Of a stretch of 64,000 nucleotides of DNA, positions 19,814-27,416 are shown one piece after another (position 1 is the stretch's first letter; the number at the start of each line of letters is the position of its first letter). Made by a program: the position numbers and the translations under genes. The stretch covers positions 62,001 through 126,000 of the forward strand of contig CALYAO010000004.1 in the NCBI GenBank assembly GCA_944393605.1. Direction: 5' to 3'. This DNA comes from an uncultured Clostridia bacterium (lineage in GTDB: Bacteria; Bacillota; Clostridia; UBA1381; UBA9506). Below the pieces are notes generated by a model. That model searched no databases and was not told the DNA's origin. It saw nothing but the letters and a program-made list of their open reading frames with translations.

Positions 19814-19857
19814 GCTGCCCGGTGAAGGGGATATCCTTTTCGCCGGGCGGCTTTTTT
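19814..19857 (+). terminator. Rho-independent terminator of the surface-protein operon
   Basis: GCTGCCCGG pairs with CCGGGCGGC and is followed by six T, 36 bases after the protease stop. It marks the end of the locus. Confidence 0.85.
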
Positions 19858-20540
19858 AGCATGAAGTCGTAGGATGCCCTTCCCTATTTTTCCTTTCAAT
19901 GTCGCTGGTTTTGCAGGCATCGCAAGACTCTTCCATTTGGGTGAAGAAACGTAAGAAAATTAGAAAGCAATGTTTAACGGTTGGAATACATACATTACCA
20001 TGCGGGGTTTGGCCTTTGAAACCCGCATACAATAAGGGTTTGCATTCCTCTCAATGGTCACGATATCTCCCTTAAAAATTTGTAAATGAAATATCGTTTT
20101 CAAACAAAGAAATAAGCATACCACTTCACAAAGCAGGATGCGTATTTCTTTGCACCAACCGCTTTGACAGCCTGTTTCAACCTTACGGCTGTTGCCCAGG
20201 GCTGTCTATTGTGGCGTTTTTTTGCAACCAAGCCGACTCCCGGCGATGCTTCCCAGGTGCTCCCTCTCTCGCCCAGAAGGTTGCCGCACGCCCTGTCCCT
20301 CCTGCGAAGCATGTGCCCACGGAAGCAGCAAAAGGCCTGCTGCGGGACAGCCAAAGCCCGCGATGTCACCAACCGTATCACACAGATCCAGCAAGCTTGT
20401 ATATCTCGGCCGCTGCGCATCGCGTCTGCCGGGACCATCCTTGCTTGATCGCCGCATGAACGCCATAACACCTTACGCCAGGGCACCATTGCCGAAAATT
20501 GTAAATTTTTGGGATCTGCGCACTGCCCCGTTTTGGGCCA
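19858..20540. other. Gene-poor stretch with structured-looking GC-rich core
   Basis: No convincing protein gene. Positions 19999-20027 hold a hairpin (ATGCGGG...CCCGCAT). From 20160 to 20470 the DNA is GC-rich with local inverted repeats (for example GACAGCC/GGGCTGTC and CCCGCAGCA/TGCTGC). I checked by eye for SRP RNA, RNase P RNA, tmRNA and 6S RNA signatures; none of the first three is present and I could not place 6S. The open frames here (minus 20100-20489, minus 20206-20466) lack a start context and any family resemblance. Confidence 0.4.
20105..20152. repeat. 48-base inverted repeat with perfect 10-bp ends
   Basis: CAAAGAAATA (20105-20114) and TATTTCTTTG (20143-20152) pair perfectly; after one mismatch GCAT/ATGC extends the stem. 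No T-run follows. It borders the unassigned GC-rich stretch. Confidence 0.6.
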
Positions 20541-21920
20541 TCACTCCTGTGCGGTCACCGCATCCGATTCCCGCGTGAGGCGCCGGATCCACCCAAACCG
20601 ATTCACCTTCACCACCGCGACAAAACACTTTAAGATCTGGTCGCTTTTGAGACACAGAAACACCCACACGGGCGGGAGCTTGAGCCAAAATGCCGCCGCC
20701 AATGAGGACGGAATCACGATGACCCAGATAAAAATGAGGTCGTTTAGCAGGACAAATGTGGTATCCCCGCCGCCCCGCACAATGCCCGTCAGCGCACCCA
20801 CCTCATACGCGGTGCCGCAGATGGTGACAGACAGCACGGCCATCAACTGGGAGGCAAGGGCCTTGGTTTCGGGGGAGATGGCATACAGCCGCAAAATCCC
20901 ATCCCGGACGCAAAACAACGCCAGGCCCGTTACAACCCCAATCCCCAAAAAAAGCACCTGCATGGTGACCGCATATTGCTTGACCTCTTCGACGCGGCCC
21001 TCGCCCACGGTTTTGCCCGTGATGACCGCCGCGGCGCTGGCCATCCCATACGAGACGACCGACAGCACCTGGAACACGATGGTCGCGATGCTGTTTGCCG
21101 CAATCACATCGCCCCCCAGATGGCCCAAAATCCCCGTCTGCACCGCCATCCCAATGCCCCACATCGCATTGGCCAGGATGACAGGCATCCCAACGCGGAG
21201 GAAATCCCTGAACAGCCCCCGGTCCCACTGCAGAAAACTGCGGAAGGACAGGTGCAGCTTCTTTTCAAAAAAGGCGAGGTAGCACACCACAACCACCAGC
21301 TCCACCACCCGCGCGGTAAGCGTCGCGATGGCCGCTCCTTTCGCACCCAGCCGGGGTGCGCCCAAGTTGCCGTAAATCAGCACATAGTTGAGACACACAT
21401 TGATGACCAAAGTGACCAGGGGCACCACAAACCCGATGCGGACGGTCTCCACGCTGCGCAGCGAGTTGACAAGGCAGGTGGTCGCGGAGAAAAAGAGATA
21501 GGAAAAGCAGATGACGCGCAGATAGCGGACGCCTTCTGCAATCACGGCTGTCTCATCGGTAAACAAGCCCAGGCACTCCGCCGGGAAGCAAAATACCACC
21601 CCAAACAGCAGGCCGCCCGCCACCAGCGCCACCCGCAGGCCGATGGACAGGATGCGCCGCACCGCCGCAACATCCCCCTTGCCCCAATACTGGGACGCGA
21701 TGACCACCACCGCCTCCGCGACGCCCGTAATGAGCATCTGGAGCAAAAACTGAATCTGGTTGCACAGCGCAACGCCCGACAGCGCCTCCTCGCTGTATGC
21801 ACCCAACATGACGTTGTCCGCCAGCCCCACCGAAAAGATGATCACGTTTTGCAGCGCAATGGACAGCGCCAACCGCAAAAACTGCCGGTAAAACCCCCGG
21901 TCCCGTACCAATAGCCGCAT
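20541..21920 (-). CDS. MATE family multidrug/metabolite efflux transporter
   Basis: A 459-aa integral membrane protein with about 12 hydrophobic segments in two similar halves, the normal size and plan of MATE cation-coupled antiporters. Marker segments are SVGLADNVMLG in helix 1-2, ASQYWGKGD after helix 3, and in the second half VLSVVSYGMASAAAVITGKT. I start at the ATG at 21920 (MRLLVRDRGFYRQF), preceded by GGGGAG, rather than at an upstream start that would add a cysteine- and arginine-rich leader. It stands alone. The substrate is unknown. Confidence 0.9.
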   Translation of the reverse strand: MRLLVRDRGFYRQFLRLALSIALQNVIIFSVGLADNVMLGAYSEEALSGVALCNQIQFLLQMLITGVAEAVVVIASQYWGKGDVAAVRRILSIGLRVALVAGGLLFGVVFCFPAECLGLFTDETAVIAEGVRYLRVICFSYLFFSATTCLVNSLRSVETVRIGFVVPLVTLVINVCLNYVLIYGNLGAPRLGAKGAAIATLTARVVELVVVVCYLAFFEKKLHLSFRSFLQWDRGLFRDFLRVGMPVILANAMWGIGMAVQTGILGHLGGDVIAANSIATIVFQVLSVVSYGMASAAAVITGKTVGEGRVEEVKQYAVTMQVLFLGIGVVTGLALFCVRDGILRLYAISPETKALASQLMAVLSVTICGTAYEVGALTGIVRGGGDTTFVLLNDLIFIWVIVIPSSLAAAFWLKLPPVWVFLCLKSDQILKCFVAVVKVNRFGWIRRLTRESDAVTAQE

Positions 21921-22020
21921 AATAGCCCGCTCTCCCCATGTCTGTTTTTCCGCCCCGCACCACCGGGCGCAGCGCTTTGCCATTATATCACAAAACGGGC
22001 CGCGCCGCAATGCATCCATA

Positions 22021-22052
22021 AAAAAACCGGCGGGGCCTTCCCTGCCGGTTTC
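22021..22052 (-). terminator. Terminator of the DUF1540 gene
   Basis: On the minus strand AACCGGC pairs with GCCGGTT, with an inner GGG/CCC pair, and a run of T follows. It begins just after the DUF1540 stop. Confidence 0.8.
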
Positions 22053-22057
22053 ATGCG

Positions 22058-22225
22058 TTACATCTTCAGTTTAAAAGACTGACAGTCGGTACATTCCACC
22101 ACCGTCGGGTTTTGCTCATGGGTACCGACGTTGATCTTGTCCAGCGTGCAGTAGTTGCTCTGCCCGCTGTGGTACTGACATTGCTGCACGGTGCAGCCGA
22201 TGGATTGGTTCTCTGTTCCTGACAT
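22058..22225 (-). CDS. DUF1540 domain protein (55 aa)
   Basis: A very short gene. It encodes a 55-aa protein starting MSGTENQSIGCTVQQCQYHS and ending ECTDCQSFKLKM. Its cysteine pattern (CTV..C.YH....YC, then C.DC.SF) is that of DUF1540 proteins, small cysteine-rich proteins common in spore-forming Firmicutes, with a probable metal-binding core and no proven role. The ATG at 22225 follows a near-perfect AAGGAGGTCC. A terminator follows. It diverges from the XRE-cupin gene. Confidence 0.88.
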   Translation of the reverse strand: MSGTENQSIGCTVQQCQYHSGQSNYCTLDKINVGTHEQNPTVVECTDCQSFKLKM

Positions 22226-22343
22226 GTTTGTGGGACCTCCTTCGTCGCAATTAGAAATTTGGTACGTCCTTTAGTTTGTCCCACCTGAACAAAAATATGA
22301 GGCCAAAGCGCTGAAATTTTGGCGGCAATCCGAGAAATCCCTG

Positions 22344-22372
22344 TTGTTTTTTGAAAAAAACGGGTGTATAAT
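22344..22372 (+). promoter_or_regulatory. Sigma-A promoter of the XRE-cupin/acyl-CoA synthetase pair
   Basis: TTGTTT (22344-22349), 17 bases, TATAAT (22367-22372), 44 bases before the start codon at 22416. Confidence 0.7.
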
Positions 22373-22415
22373 AAAAAAATAACACATTATAACCGCAACC
22401 GGAGGAGGGAGTCAT

Positions 22416-22967
22416 ATGAACCGGGAAATCAACGAAATCGCGCACCGGATCAAAGAGCTGCGGGAGGTATGCGGCTGCACCCAGGAGGAGCTGGCCCGCG
22501 ATCTTGGCATCGAGCTGTCCGTCTATCAGGATTACGAAGAAAATGGCCTCAATATCCCCATCAGTGTCATTTATGAAATCGCAAACAAGTTTGGCGTCGA
22601 TTTTACCGAGGTGCTGACGGGCGTGGCCGCGAAGCTGGACACCTACCACATCGTAAAACGCGGGGACGGCAAGAGCGTCAGCCGCTACCCCGGATATCGG
22701 TATGAGGACCTCGCATTCCGGTACAGCCGCAAGGTCATGCAGCCTCTTTTGGTCACGCTGGACCCGACCGATGAGCCCGCCGAGCTGGTGGCGCATGCGG
22801 GGCAGGAGTTTAATATGGTGTTAGAGGGAGCGGTCGCCGTCACCTTTGACGACAAGGAATTCATCCTCACCGCCGGAGATACCATCTACTTTAACGCCAC
22901 CCATCCGCATGGGCAGCGGTGCGCCGGGGATACCAAGGCCCGGTTTTTGACCGTCATTGCAGAGTAA
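22416..22967 (+). CDS. XRE-family regulator with C-terminal cupin sensor
   Basis: A 183-aa two-domain regulator. Residues 6-62 are a Cro/C1-type HTH (IKELREVCGCTQEELARDLG, then YQDYEENGLNIP). Residues about 105-183 are a cupin barrel with the pattern HAGQEFNMVLEGAVAVTFD and GDTIYFNATHPHGQR, whose His/Glu residues fit the usual cupin ligand-binding site. In this architecture the cupin senses a small molecule. It lies 24 bases before an acyl-CoA synthetase under one promoter, so it probably responds to that enzyme's substrate or product. GGAGGAGGGAG precedes the ATG. Confidence 0.9.
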   Translation: MNREINEIAHRIKELREVCGCTQEELARDLGIELSVYQDYEENGLNIPISVIYEIANKFGVDFTEVLTGVAAKLDTYHIVKRGDGKSVSRYPGYRYEDLAFRYSRKVMQPLLVTLDPTDEPAELVAHAGQEFNMVLEGAVAVTFDDKEFILTAGDTIYFNATHPHGQRCAGDTKARFLTVIAE

Positions 22968-22991
22968 CACACAAGAAGGGAGCTTTCCAGC

Positions 22992-24662
22992 ATGTTGTTA
23001 GACCGTTTTTTGCCACGGATTGAATTTGATTCATACGAAGATTTTAAAAAGAACTACAAGGTAAACGTCCCCGAGGACTTTAACTTTGGGTTTGACATTG
23101 TGGACGCATGGGCGGAGCAGGAGCCCGATAAGCGGGCGCTGGTCTGGTGCAATGACCACGACGAGGAGCGCACCTTTACCTTCACGGACATCAGCCGCCT
23201 GTCCAATCAGGCCGCGCATTTCTTCTCCTCCCTGGGCATCCGCAAGGGGGATGTCGTCATGCTCATCCTGCGCCGCCGGTGGGAATACTGGGTATGTGCC
23301 ACCGCGCTGCACAAGCTGGGTGCCATCCTCATCCCGGGGTCGCTCCAGCTCACCAAAAAGGACATTGTATACCGGGCCAACGCCGCGAAGATTTCCGCCA
23401 TTGTGTGCGTCAACGACCCGTTTGTGTATGAGCAGGTGGAGACCTCTCTCCCCGAATCCCCTTCCATCCGGCATTGCATCAGCGTTGCGGAAAAGCGGGA
23501 CGGCTGGCTTTTCTTCGAGGAAGAAATCGCAAAATTCCCCACCGAGTTTCCCCGCCCCACCGGCGCGGATGCGACCCGTTGGGACGACATCATGCTGGTC
23601 TACTTCACCTCGGGCACCACGGGCATGCCCAAGATGGTGCAGCACAATTTCTCCTACCCGCTGGGGCACATCGTGACTGCCAAATACTGGCAGCAGGTGC
23701 AGGAAAATAAGCTACATATGAGCGTGTCCGACTCGGGCTGGGCAAAGTTCGGTTGGGGCAAGATCTATGGCCAATGGATCTGCGGCGCGGTGGTCTTTGC
23801 CTATGACATGGACAAGTTCATCCCCCTAAAACTGCTCGAAAAGATCACGCACTACGGCGTCACCACCTTCTGTGCGCCGCCCACCATGTTCCGCTTCATG
23901 CTGCAGGAGGACGTGACCAAGTTTGACCTGTCCTGCATCAAGCACTGCTGCATCGCGGGCGAACCGCTGAACCCCGAGGTGTTCAAGCGGTGGTATGACC
24001 TGACGGGGCTCAAGCTGTGCGAAGGGTTCGGACAGAGCGAATCCTCCGTCATGCTGGCCAACTTCCAGTGGTTCGACCCCATCCCCGGTTCCACCGGGAA
24101 GCCGTCGCCGCTGTACAACATCGCGCTGGTGGATGCGGAGGATAACCTCTGTGAGGATGGCGACGAAGGCCGCATCGTGGTGATGGACGTGGCCAAGCAC
24201 AGCCCAACCGGCCTGTTTACGGGCTACTACGGCGACCCCGAGCTCACCCGGGCCAACCTGGGCGGCGCCTACTATGACACGGGCGACATGGCCTGGCGGG
24301 ACAGCGACGGGTATTACTGGTTCATCGGCAGGAGCGACGACATCATCAAATGTTCGGGCTACCGCATTGGGCCGTTTGAGGTGGAGAGCGCGCTGCTGAC
24401 CCACCCGGCCGTGGTGGAATGTGCCATCACGGCGGCGCCCGACCCCATCCGCGGCCAAGTGGTAAAGGCCACCGTCGTGCTGGCTGCGGGATATGAGGCG
24501 AGCGACGCGCTCACCAAGGAGCTGCAGAACCACGTCAAGCACGTCACCGCGCCCTATAAATACCCCCGTATCGTGGAGTACGTGGACGAACTGCCCAAGA
24601 CGCTGGGCGGCAAGATCAAGCGGGCTCAGATTCGGCATCATGATACCCAGAAGCACCAATAA
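22992..24662 (+). CDS. AMP-forming acyl-CoA synthetase (AMP-binding family)
   Basis: A 556-aa adenylate-forming enzyme that activates a carboxylic acid to acyl-AMP and then acyl-CoA. The P-loop YFTSGTTGMPKM is near residue 207, the A5-type segment GFGQSES near 345, and the Asp and hinge region YYDTGDMAWRDSDGYYWFIG then RSDDIIKCSGYRIGPFEVES near 425-460. The C-terminal catalytic lysine lies in LGGKIKR. It resembles medium-chain acyl-CoA synthetases of Clostridia, but the chain length of the substrate cannot be read from sequence. It is soluble and paired with the upstream cupin regulator. Confidence 0.92.
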   Translation: MLLDRFLPRIEFDSYEDFKKNYKVNVPEDFNFGFDIVDAWAEQEPDKRALVWCNDHDEERTFTFTDISRLSNQAAHFFSSLGIRKGDVVMLILRRRWEYWVCATALHKLGAILIPGSLQLTKKDIVYRANAAKISAIVCVNDPFVYEQVETSLPESPSIRHCISVAEKRDGWLFFEEEIAKFPTEFPRPTGADATRWDDIMLVYFTSGTTGMPKMVQHNFSYPLGHIVTAKYWQQVQENKLHMSVSDSGWAKFGWGKIYGQWICGAVVFAYDMDKFIPLKLLEKITHYGVTTFCAPPTMFRFMLQEDVTKFDLSCIKHCCIAGEPLNPEVFKRWYDLTGLKLCEGFGQSESSVMLANFQWFDPIPGSTGKPSPLYNIALVDAEDNLCEDGDEGRIVVMDVAKHSPTGLFTGYYGDPELTRANLGGAYYDTGDMAWRDSDGYYWFIGRSDDIIKCSGYRIGPFEVESALLTHPAVVECAITAAPDPIRGQVVKATVVLAAGYEASDALTKELQNHVKHVTAPYKYPRIVEYVDELPKTLGGKIKRAQIRHHDTQKHQ

Positions 24663-24669
24663 GCATCTG

Positions 24670-24704
24670 AAAGACACCGGCAAGTGAAAGCCGGTGTCTT
24701 TTTT
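24670..24704 (+). terminator. Terminator after the acyl-CoA synthetase
   Basis: AAGACACCGG and CCGGTGTCTT form a 10-bp perfect stem followed by T residues, eight bases after the stop codon. Confidence 0.9.
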
Positions 24705-24720
24705 GATATGCCCAACCATA

Positions 24721-24867
24721 CAGTGCAAGTCAAGACCACCAGTAAACTGGTGGCTTGCACTGCCCCTATAAGGGGCTATTACCGGCTTAACCCCTGAAAA
24801 GGGGTACTGAATGATAGTATCGCATCACATGCACTGCCACCCGTAAACGGGTAAAAACCCGCTATTT
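24721..24867. repeat. Cluster of short hairpins, IS200/IS605-like non-coding element
   Basis: Consecutive hairpins: CAGTGCAAG...CTTGCACTG (24721-24762) enclosing CCACCAG/CTGGTGG; GCCCC/GGGGC (24762-24776); ACCCC/GGGGT (24790-24805); ACCCG/CGGGT (24839-24852), overlapping CGGGT/ACCCG (24848-24861), then a T-run. The word TGCACTG recurs. Such hairpin trains with AAA-type loops resemble the non-coding end of IS200/IS605 (TnpB-type) elements, but no transposase gene is present here. It may be a solo end or a non-autonomous derivative. Confidence 0.5.
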
Positions 24868-25009
24868 TTTACTTTGAAATAAATTTTCAAACCGTTTCTT
24901 ACATTTTGCGGCTTGCATGAAGCTCGCTGCTTTTTATTGCAGCTCCGCTCTTTTTTCTTTCCCCAGTAGAACTGAGGGATTATTTTCACATCTGAAGACA
25001 CCATATCAA

Positions 25010-25038
25010 CAAAGCGCTGGCAACTTGCCAGCGCTTTG
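25010..25038. terminator. Bidirectional terminator-like hairpin
   Basis: CAAAGCGCTGGCA and TGCCAGCGCTTTG form a 13-bp perfect stem with loop ACT. It lies nine bases beyond the stop of the minus-strand AraC-type gene. T-runs are short on both sides. Confidence 0.7.
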
Positions 25039-25046
25039 TTTGCTGA

Positions 25047-25925
25047 TCACTTGACACCCTGCATGCGAAACGCGCGCGGGGACATGCCACACAGCCGGTG
25101 AAAGACATTGGAAAAATAATTGGCATCCGAAAATCCCACCATATAGGCCACCTCACTTACCGAAATCCGGGTCTGGGCAAGCAGGTTCTGCGCCTCTTTG
25201 ATGCGAAGCCGGTTCTGGTATTCGCGCAGCGTCAGACCGCTGCGGGTGCGGAACAGATGGCTCACATAGGATTTGCTGCAATGACACCGTTCGCTGAGCT
25301 CCGAAAGGGGCACCTTGCGCGCAAAGTTGCGATGTAAATAGCTGCATATATGGCTATACACATGGTCCGCATTGGTCTGTGCTACCAGGGGCGCCTCTCC
25401 GCCCAGCCGAACCGTCTCCTCATACAGCCGCACCAGCATATGCACCGCCGGCATGACCGCCCCCCGCACCCACGCGGGGTCGGGCATATCCTCCTTCAAG
25501 CCTTCCTGATAGGCCCGCCAGGTGGGGCCGGGCGGCAGCCCAAATTTTTCAATGCCATGCGCCAGTTTGCACGCATCCACGCGGGACGCGCGCCGGTACC
25601 CGCTCACGCTCAAAAAGCCCAGCGCGGTATCTTGTGCGAAAACGGGCAGAACATACTCTGCCACCCCCAGATGGCATACCCCAAAACAGACCGCATCGGT
25701 ACACTGCGACAGCACCTTGTCCTGCCGGCGGATGCAGGCATCCCACACCGCCTTTTCGGATTTCACATAGAGACAAAAGGCGTTCTCATGCACGTTGTAG
25801 GGGGCCAAACGGGACATATAAGGCTGCAAAAACCCATGTTTGTCATGCACGGTGATGGAAAGGCCATGCTCCTCCTTTAAAAAGGCAAGATATGCAACAA
25901 AATCCGTCAGCAGCGCCTCAATCAC
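25047..25925 (-). CDS. AraC-family regulator with PocR-like sensory domain
   Basis: A 292-aa regulator. The first 165 residues look like the PocR sensory domain: a conserved HENAFCLYVKSE, then VWDACIRRQDKVLSQC and GVCHLGVAEYVLPVF, rich in spaced cysteines. Residues about 195-290 are the double-helix AraC DNA-binding domain (LSERCHCSKSYVSHLFRTRS and VSEVAYMVGFSDANYFSNVF). The GTG at 25925 is chosen because AAGGAGGG stands six bases before it; the longer frame to 26012 has no ribosome site. It diverges from an FAD-dependent oxidoreductase across 183 bases, its likely target. Confidence 0.85.
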   Translation of the reverse strand: MIEALLTDFVAYLAFLKEEHGLSITVHDKHGFLQPYMSRLAPYNVHENAFCLYVKSEKAVWDACIRRQDKVLSQCTDAVCFGVCHLGVAEYVLPVFAQDTALGFLSVSGYRRASRVDACKLAHGIEKFGLPPGPTWRAYQEGLKEDMPDPAWVRGAVMPAVHMLVRLYEETVRLGGEAPLVAQTNADHVYSHICSYLHRNFARKVPLSELSERCHCSKSYVSHLFRTRSGLTLREYQNRLRIKEAQNLLAQTRISVSEVAYMVGFSDANYFSNVFHRLCGMSPRAFRMQGVK

Positions 25926-26064
25926 GCCATTCCCTCCTTCACTTTCCCTTCTTCGTTCCATGATACCCCGTTTCCTGCAAAAATGCAATGCTTTGGCATT
26001 CTCATCGTGCATTTTTTTCTAGATTTTTTGCAGTCCCCCACAAGTAATGTCTGTTTATTCGTAG

Positions 26065-26070
26065 TATAAT
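26065..26070 (+). promoter_or_regulatory. -10 box before the FAD oxidoreductase, no -35
   Basis: A perfect TATAAT lies 38 bases before the start codon, but the -35 position reads AAGTAA, not a sigma-A box. This is the usual picture for an activator-dependent promoter and fits control by the divergent AraC-type protein. Confidence 0.45.
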
Positions 26071-26108
26071 GCCCATAGAATCGCCACAGATGAAAGGAGT
26101 CAATTTCC

Positions 26109-27377
26109 ATGACGTATTATGAAGAACCCGCAAAACGCATCCCAATCCGCTACGAGACGGATGTTTTGGTGGCGGGCGGCGGCCCCGCAGGTGTTGCGGC
26201 GGCCATCGCAGCGGCAAGGGCCGGCGCGAAGGTGGTTCTGGTGGAGCAATGCGGCGCAGTTGGCGGCATCGCAACCTCGGGCCTGATGAGTCACTGGGCG
26301 GGTCGGTGCGGCAGCAACCTATATGCCGAGATCCTCCGCCGGAGCGCCGCACAAAACGGCCAGAGCGAACCCAGCCCCACCATCCACCCTGCCCATCTCA
26401 AGGCGCTTTTGCTCACCATGCTGGAAGAAGCGGGTGTCACGGTGCTTTTGTATACCTTTGTGAGTGGGGTCATCATGGAGGGCAACACCCTCGTGGGCAT
26501 CATCACCGAGAGCAAGTCGGGCCGGGCCGCTCTGCGGGCCAAGGTGGTGGTGGACGGCACAGGGGACGGCGACGTAGCCGCAAAAGCGGGCGCCGCATAC
26601 CATAAGGGCCGCGAGACAGACGGCAAGATGCAGCCCGCCACCCTCATGTTCAAGGTGGGGGGCGTGGACATGACGCGCGCCGTGCTGCCCGGTTCCTTTG
26701 AGACCACCGTCTCCACCAACAAAGGGGAATTGCAGGCACTGGCACGGGAACACCTGCCCCACCCCGCCGGCCATGTGCTGCTATATCGGTCCACCCTGCC
26801 CGGCGTGGTCACCTGCAACATGACCAACTGCATAGACATTGACGGCACCCGCGCGGAGGACCTCACCCGCGCAGAGCGCGTTTGCCGCAGCCAGATCGAC
26901 CCCATCATCCGCTTCCTGCGGGCGTATGCGCCGGGCTATGAGGCCTGCTATCTCTTGGAAACCGCCTCCCTCATCGGCATCCGGGAAACACGGCATTTCC
27001 GGGGATGCTACACCATAACCGGCGAAGACATCCTTGCGGCGCGCCAGTTTCCCGACTGGGTCGTGCGGGACGCACACTTCAACTTTGACGTGCACAACCT
27101 AACCGGCGCGGGATTGGACAAAACAGGCATGCAGCACGGTTTTCCCCAGCAAACAGGGTACACCATCCCCTATGGGTGCCTCGTGCCCGAATCGGTGGAC
27201 GGTCTGCTGCTGTCGGGCCGCAACATCTCAGGTACCCACCAGGCACACTCCAACTTCCGTGTCATGCCCATCTGTGTGGGAATTGGAGAAGCAGGCGGAG
27301 TGGCCGCCGCATTATGCTGTAAACACAACGTGCAGCCCCGGCAGCTCCGCGCAGCACAGATACAGGCGCTGCTTTAG
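26109..27377 (+). CDS. FAD-dependent oxidoreductase (FAD_oxidored family)
   Basis: A 422-aa flavoprotein. The dinucleotide-binding motif VLVAGGGPAGVAAAIAAARA at about residues 19-38 is followed by KVVLVEQCGAVGGIATSG. A second FAD contact region, VVVDGTGDGDVAAKAGA, is near 155. The C-terminal LLLSGRNISGTHQAHSNFR and the GIGEAGGVAAAL segment close the FAD domain. Many members oxidise small polar or sugar-derived substrates; the substrate here is unknown. AAAGGAG precedes the ATG. A bidirectional terminator follows, so the gene stands alone. Confidence 0.88.
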   Translation: MTYYEEPAKRIPIRYETDVLVAGGGPAGVAAAIAAARAGAKVVLVEQCGAVGGIATSGLMSHWAGRCGSNLYAEILRRSAAQNGQSEPSPTIHPAHLKALLLTMLEEAGVTVLLYTFVSGVIMEGNTLVGIITESKSGRAALRAKVVVDGTGDGDVAAKAGAAYHKGRETDGKMQPATLMFKVGGVDMTRAVLPGSFETTVSTNKGELQALAREHLPHPAGHVLLYRSTLPGVVTCNMTNCIDIDGTRAEDLTRAERVCRSQIDPIIRFLRAYAPGYEACYLLETASLIGIRETRHFRGCYTITGEDILAARQFPDWVVRDAHFNFDVHNLTGAGLDKTGMQHGFPQQTGYTIPYGCLVPESVDGLLLSGRNISGTHQAHSNFRVMPICVGIGEAGGVAAALCCKHNVQPRQLRAAQIQALL

Positions 27378-27378
27378 C

Positions 27379-27416
27379 AAAAAAGGACACGGCAAATCTT
27401 GCCGTGTCCTTTTTTT
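27379..27416. terminator. Bidirectional terminator
   Basis: AAAAAAGGACACGGCAA, loop ATC, and its exact complement ending in T6. It serves both the plus-strand oxidoreductase and the convergent minus-strand glycan operon. Confidence 0.92.

Noticed and set aside
20160-20470. SRP RNA, RNase P RNA or tmRNA
   Set aside because: The invariant core words (GGAAGGAAGCAGC-like, GAGGAAAGTCC-like, tmRNA tRNA-like ends) are absent on both strands.
24721-24867. CRISPR array
   Set aside because: The hairpins differ in sequence and spacing; there are no identical repeats with unique spacers and no cas genes.
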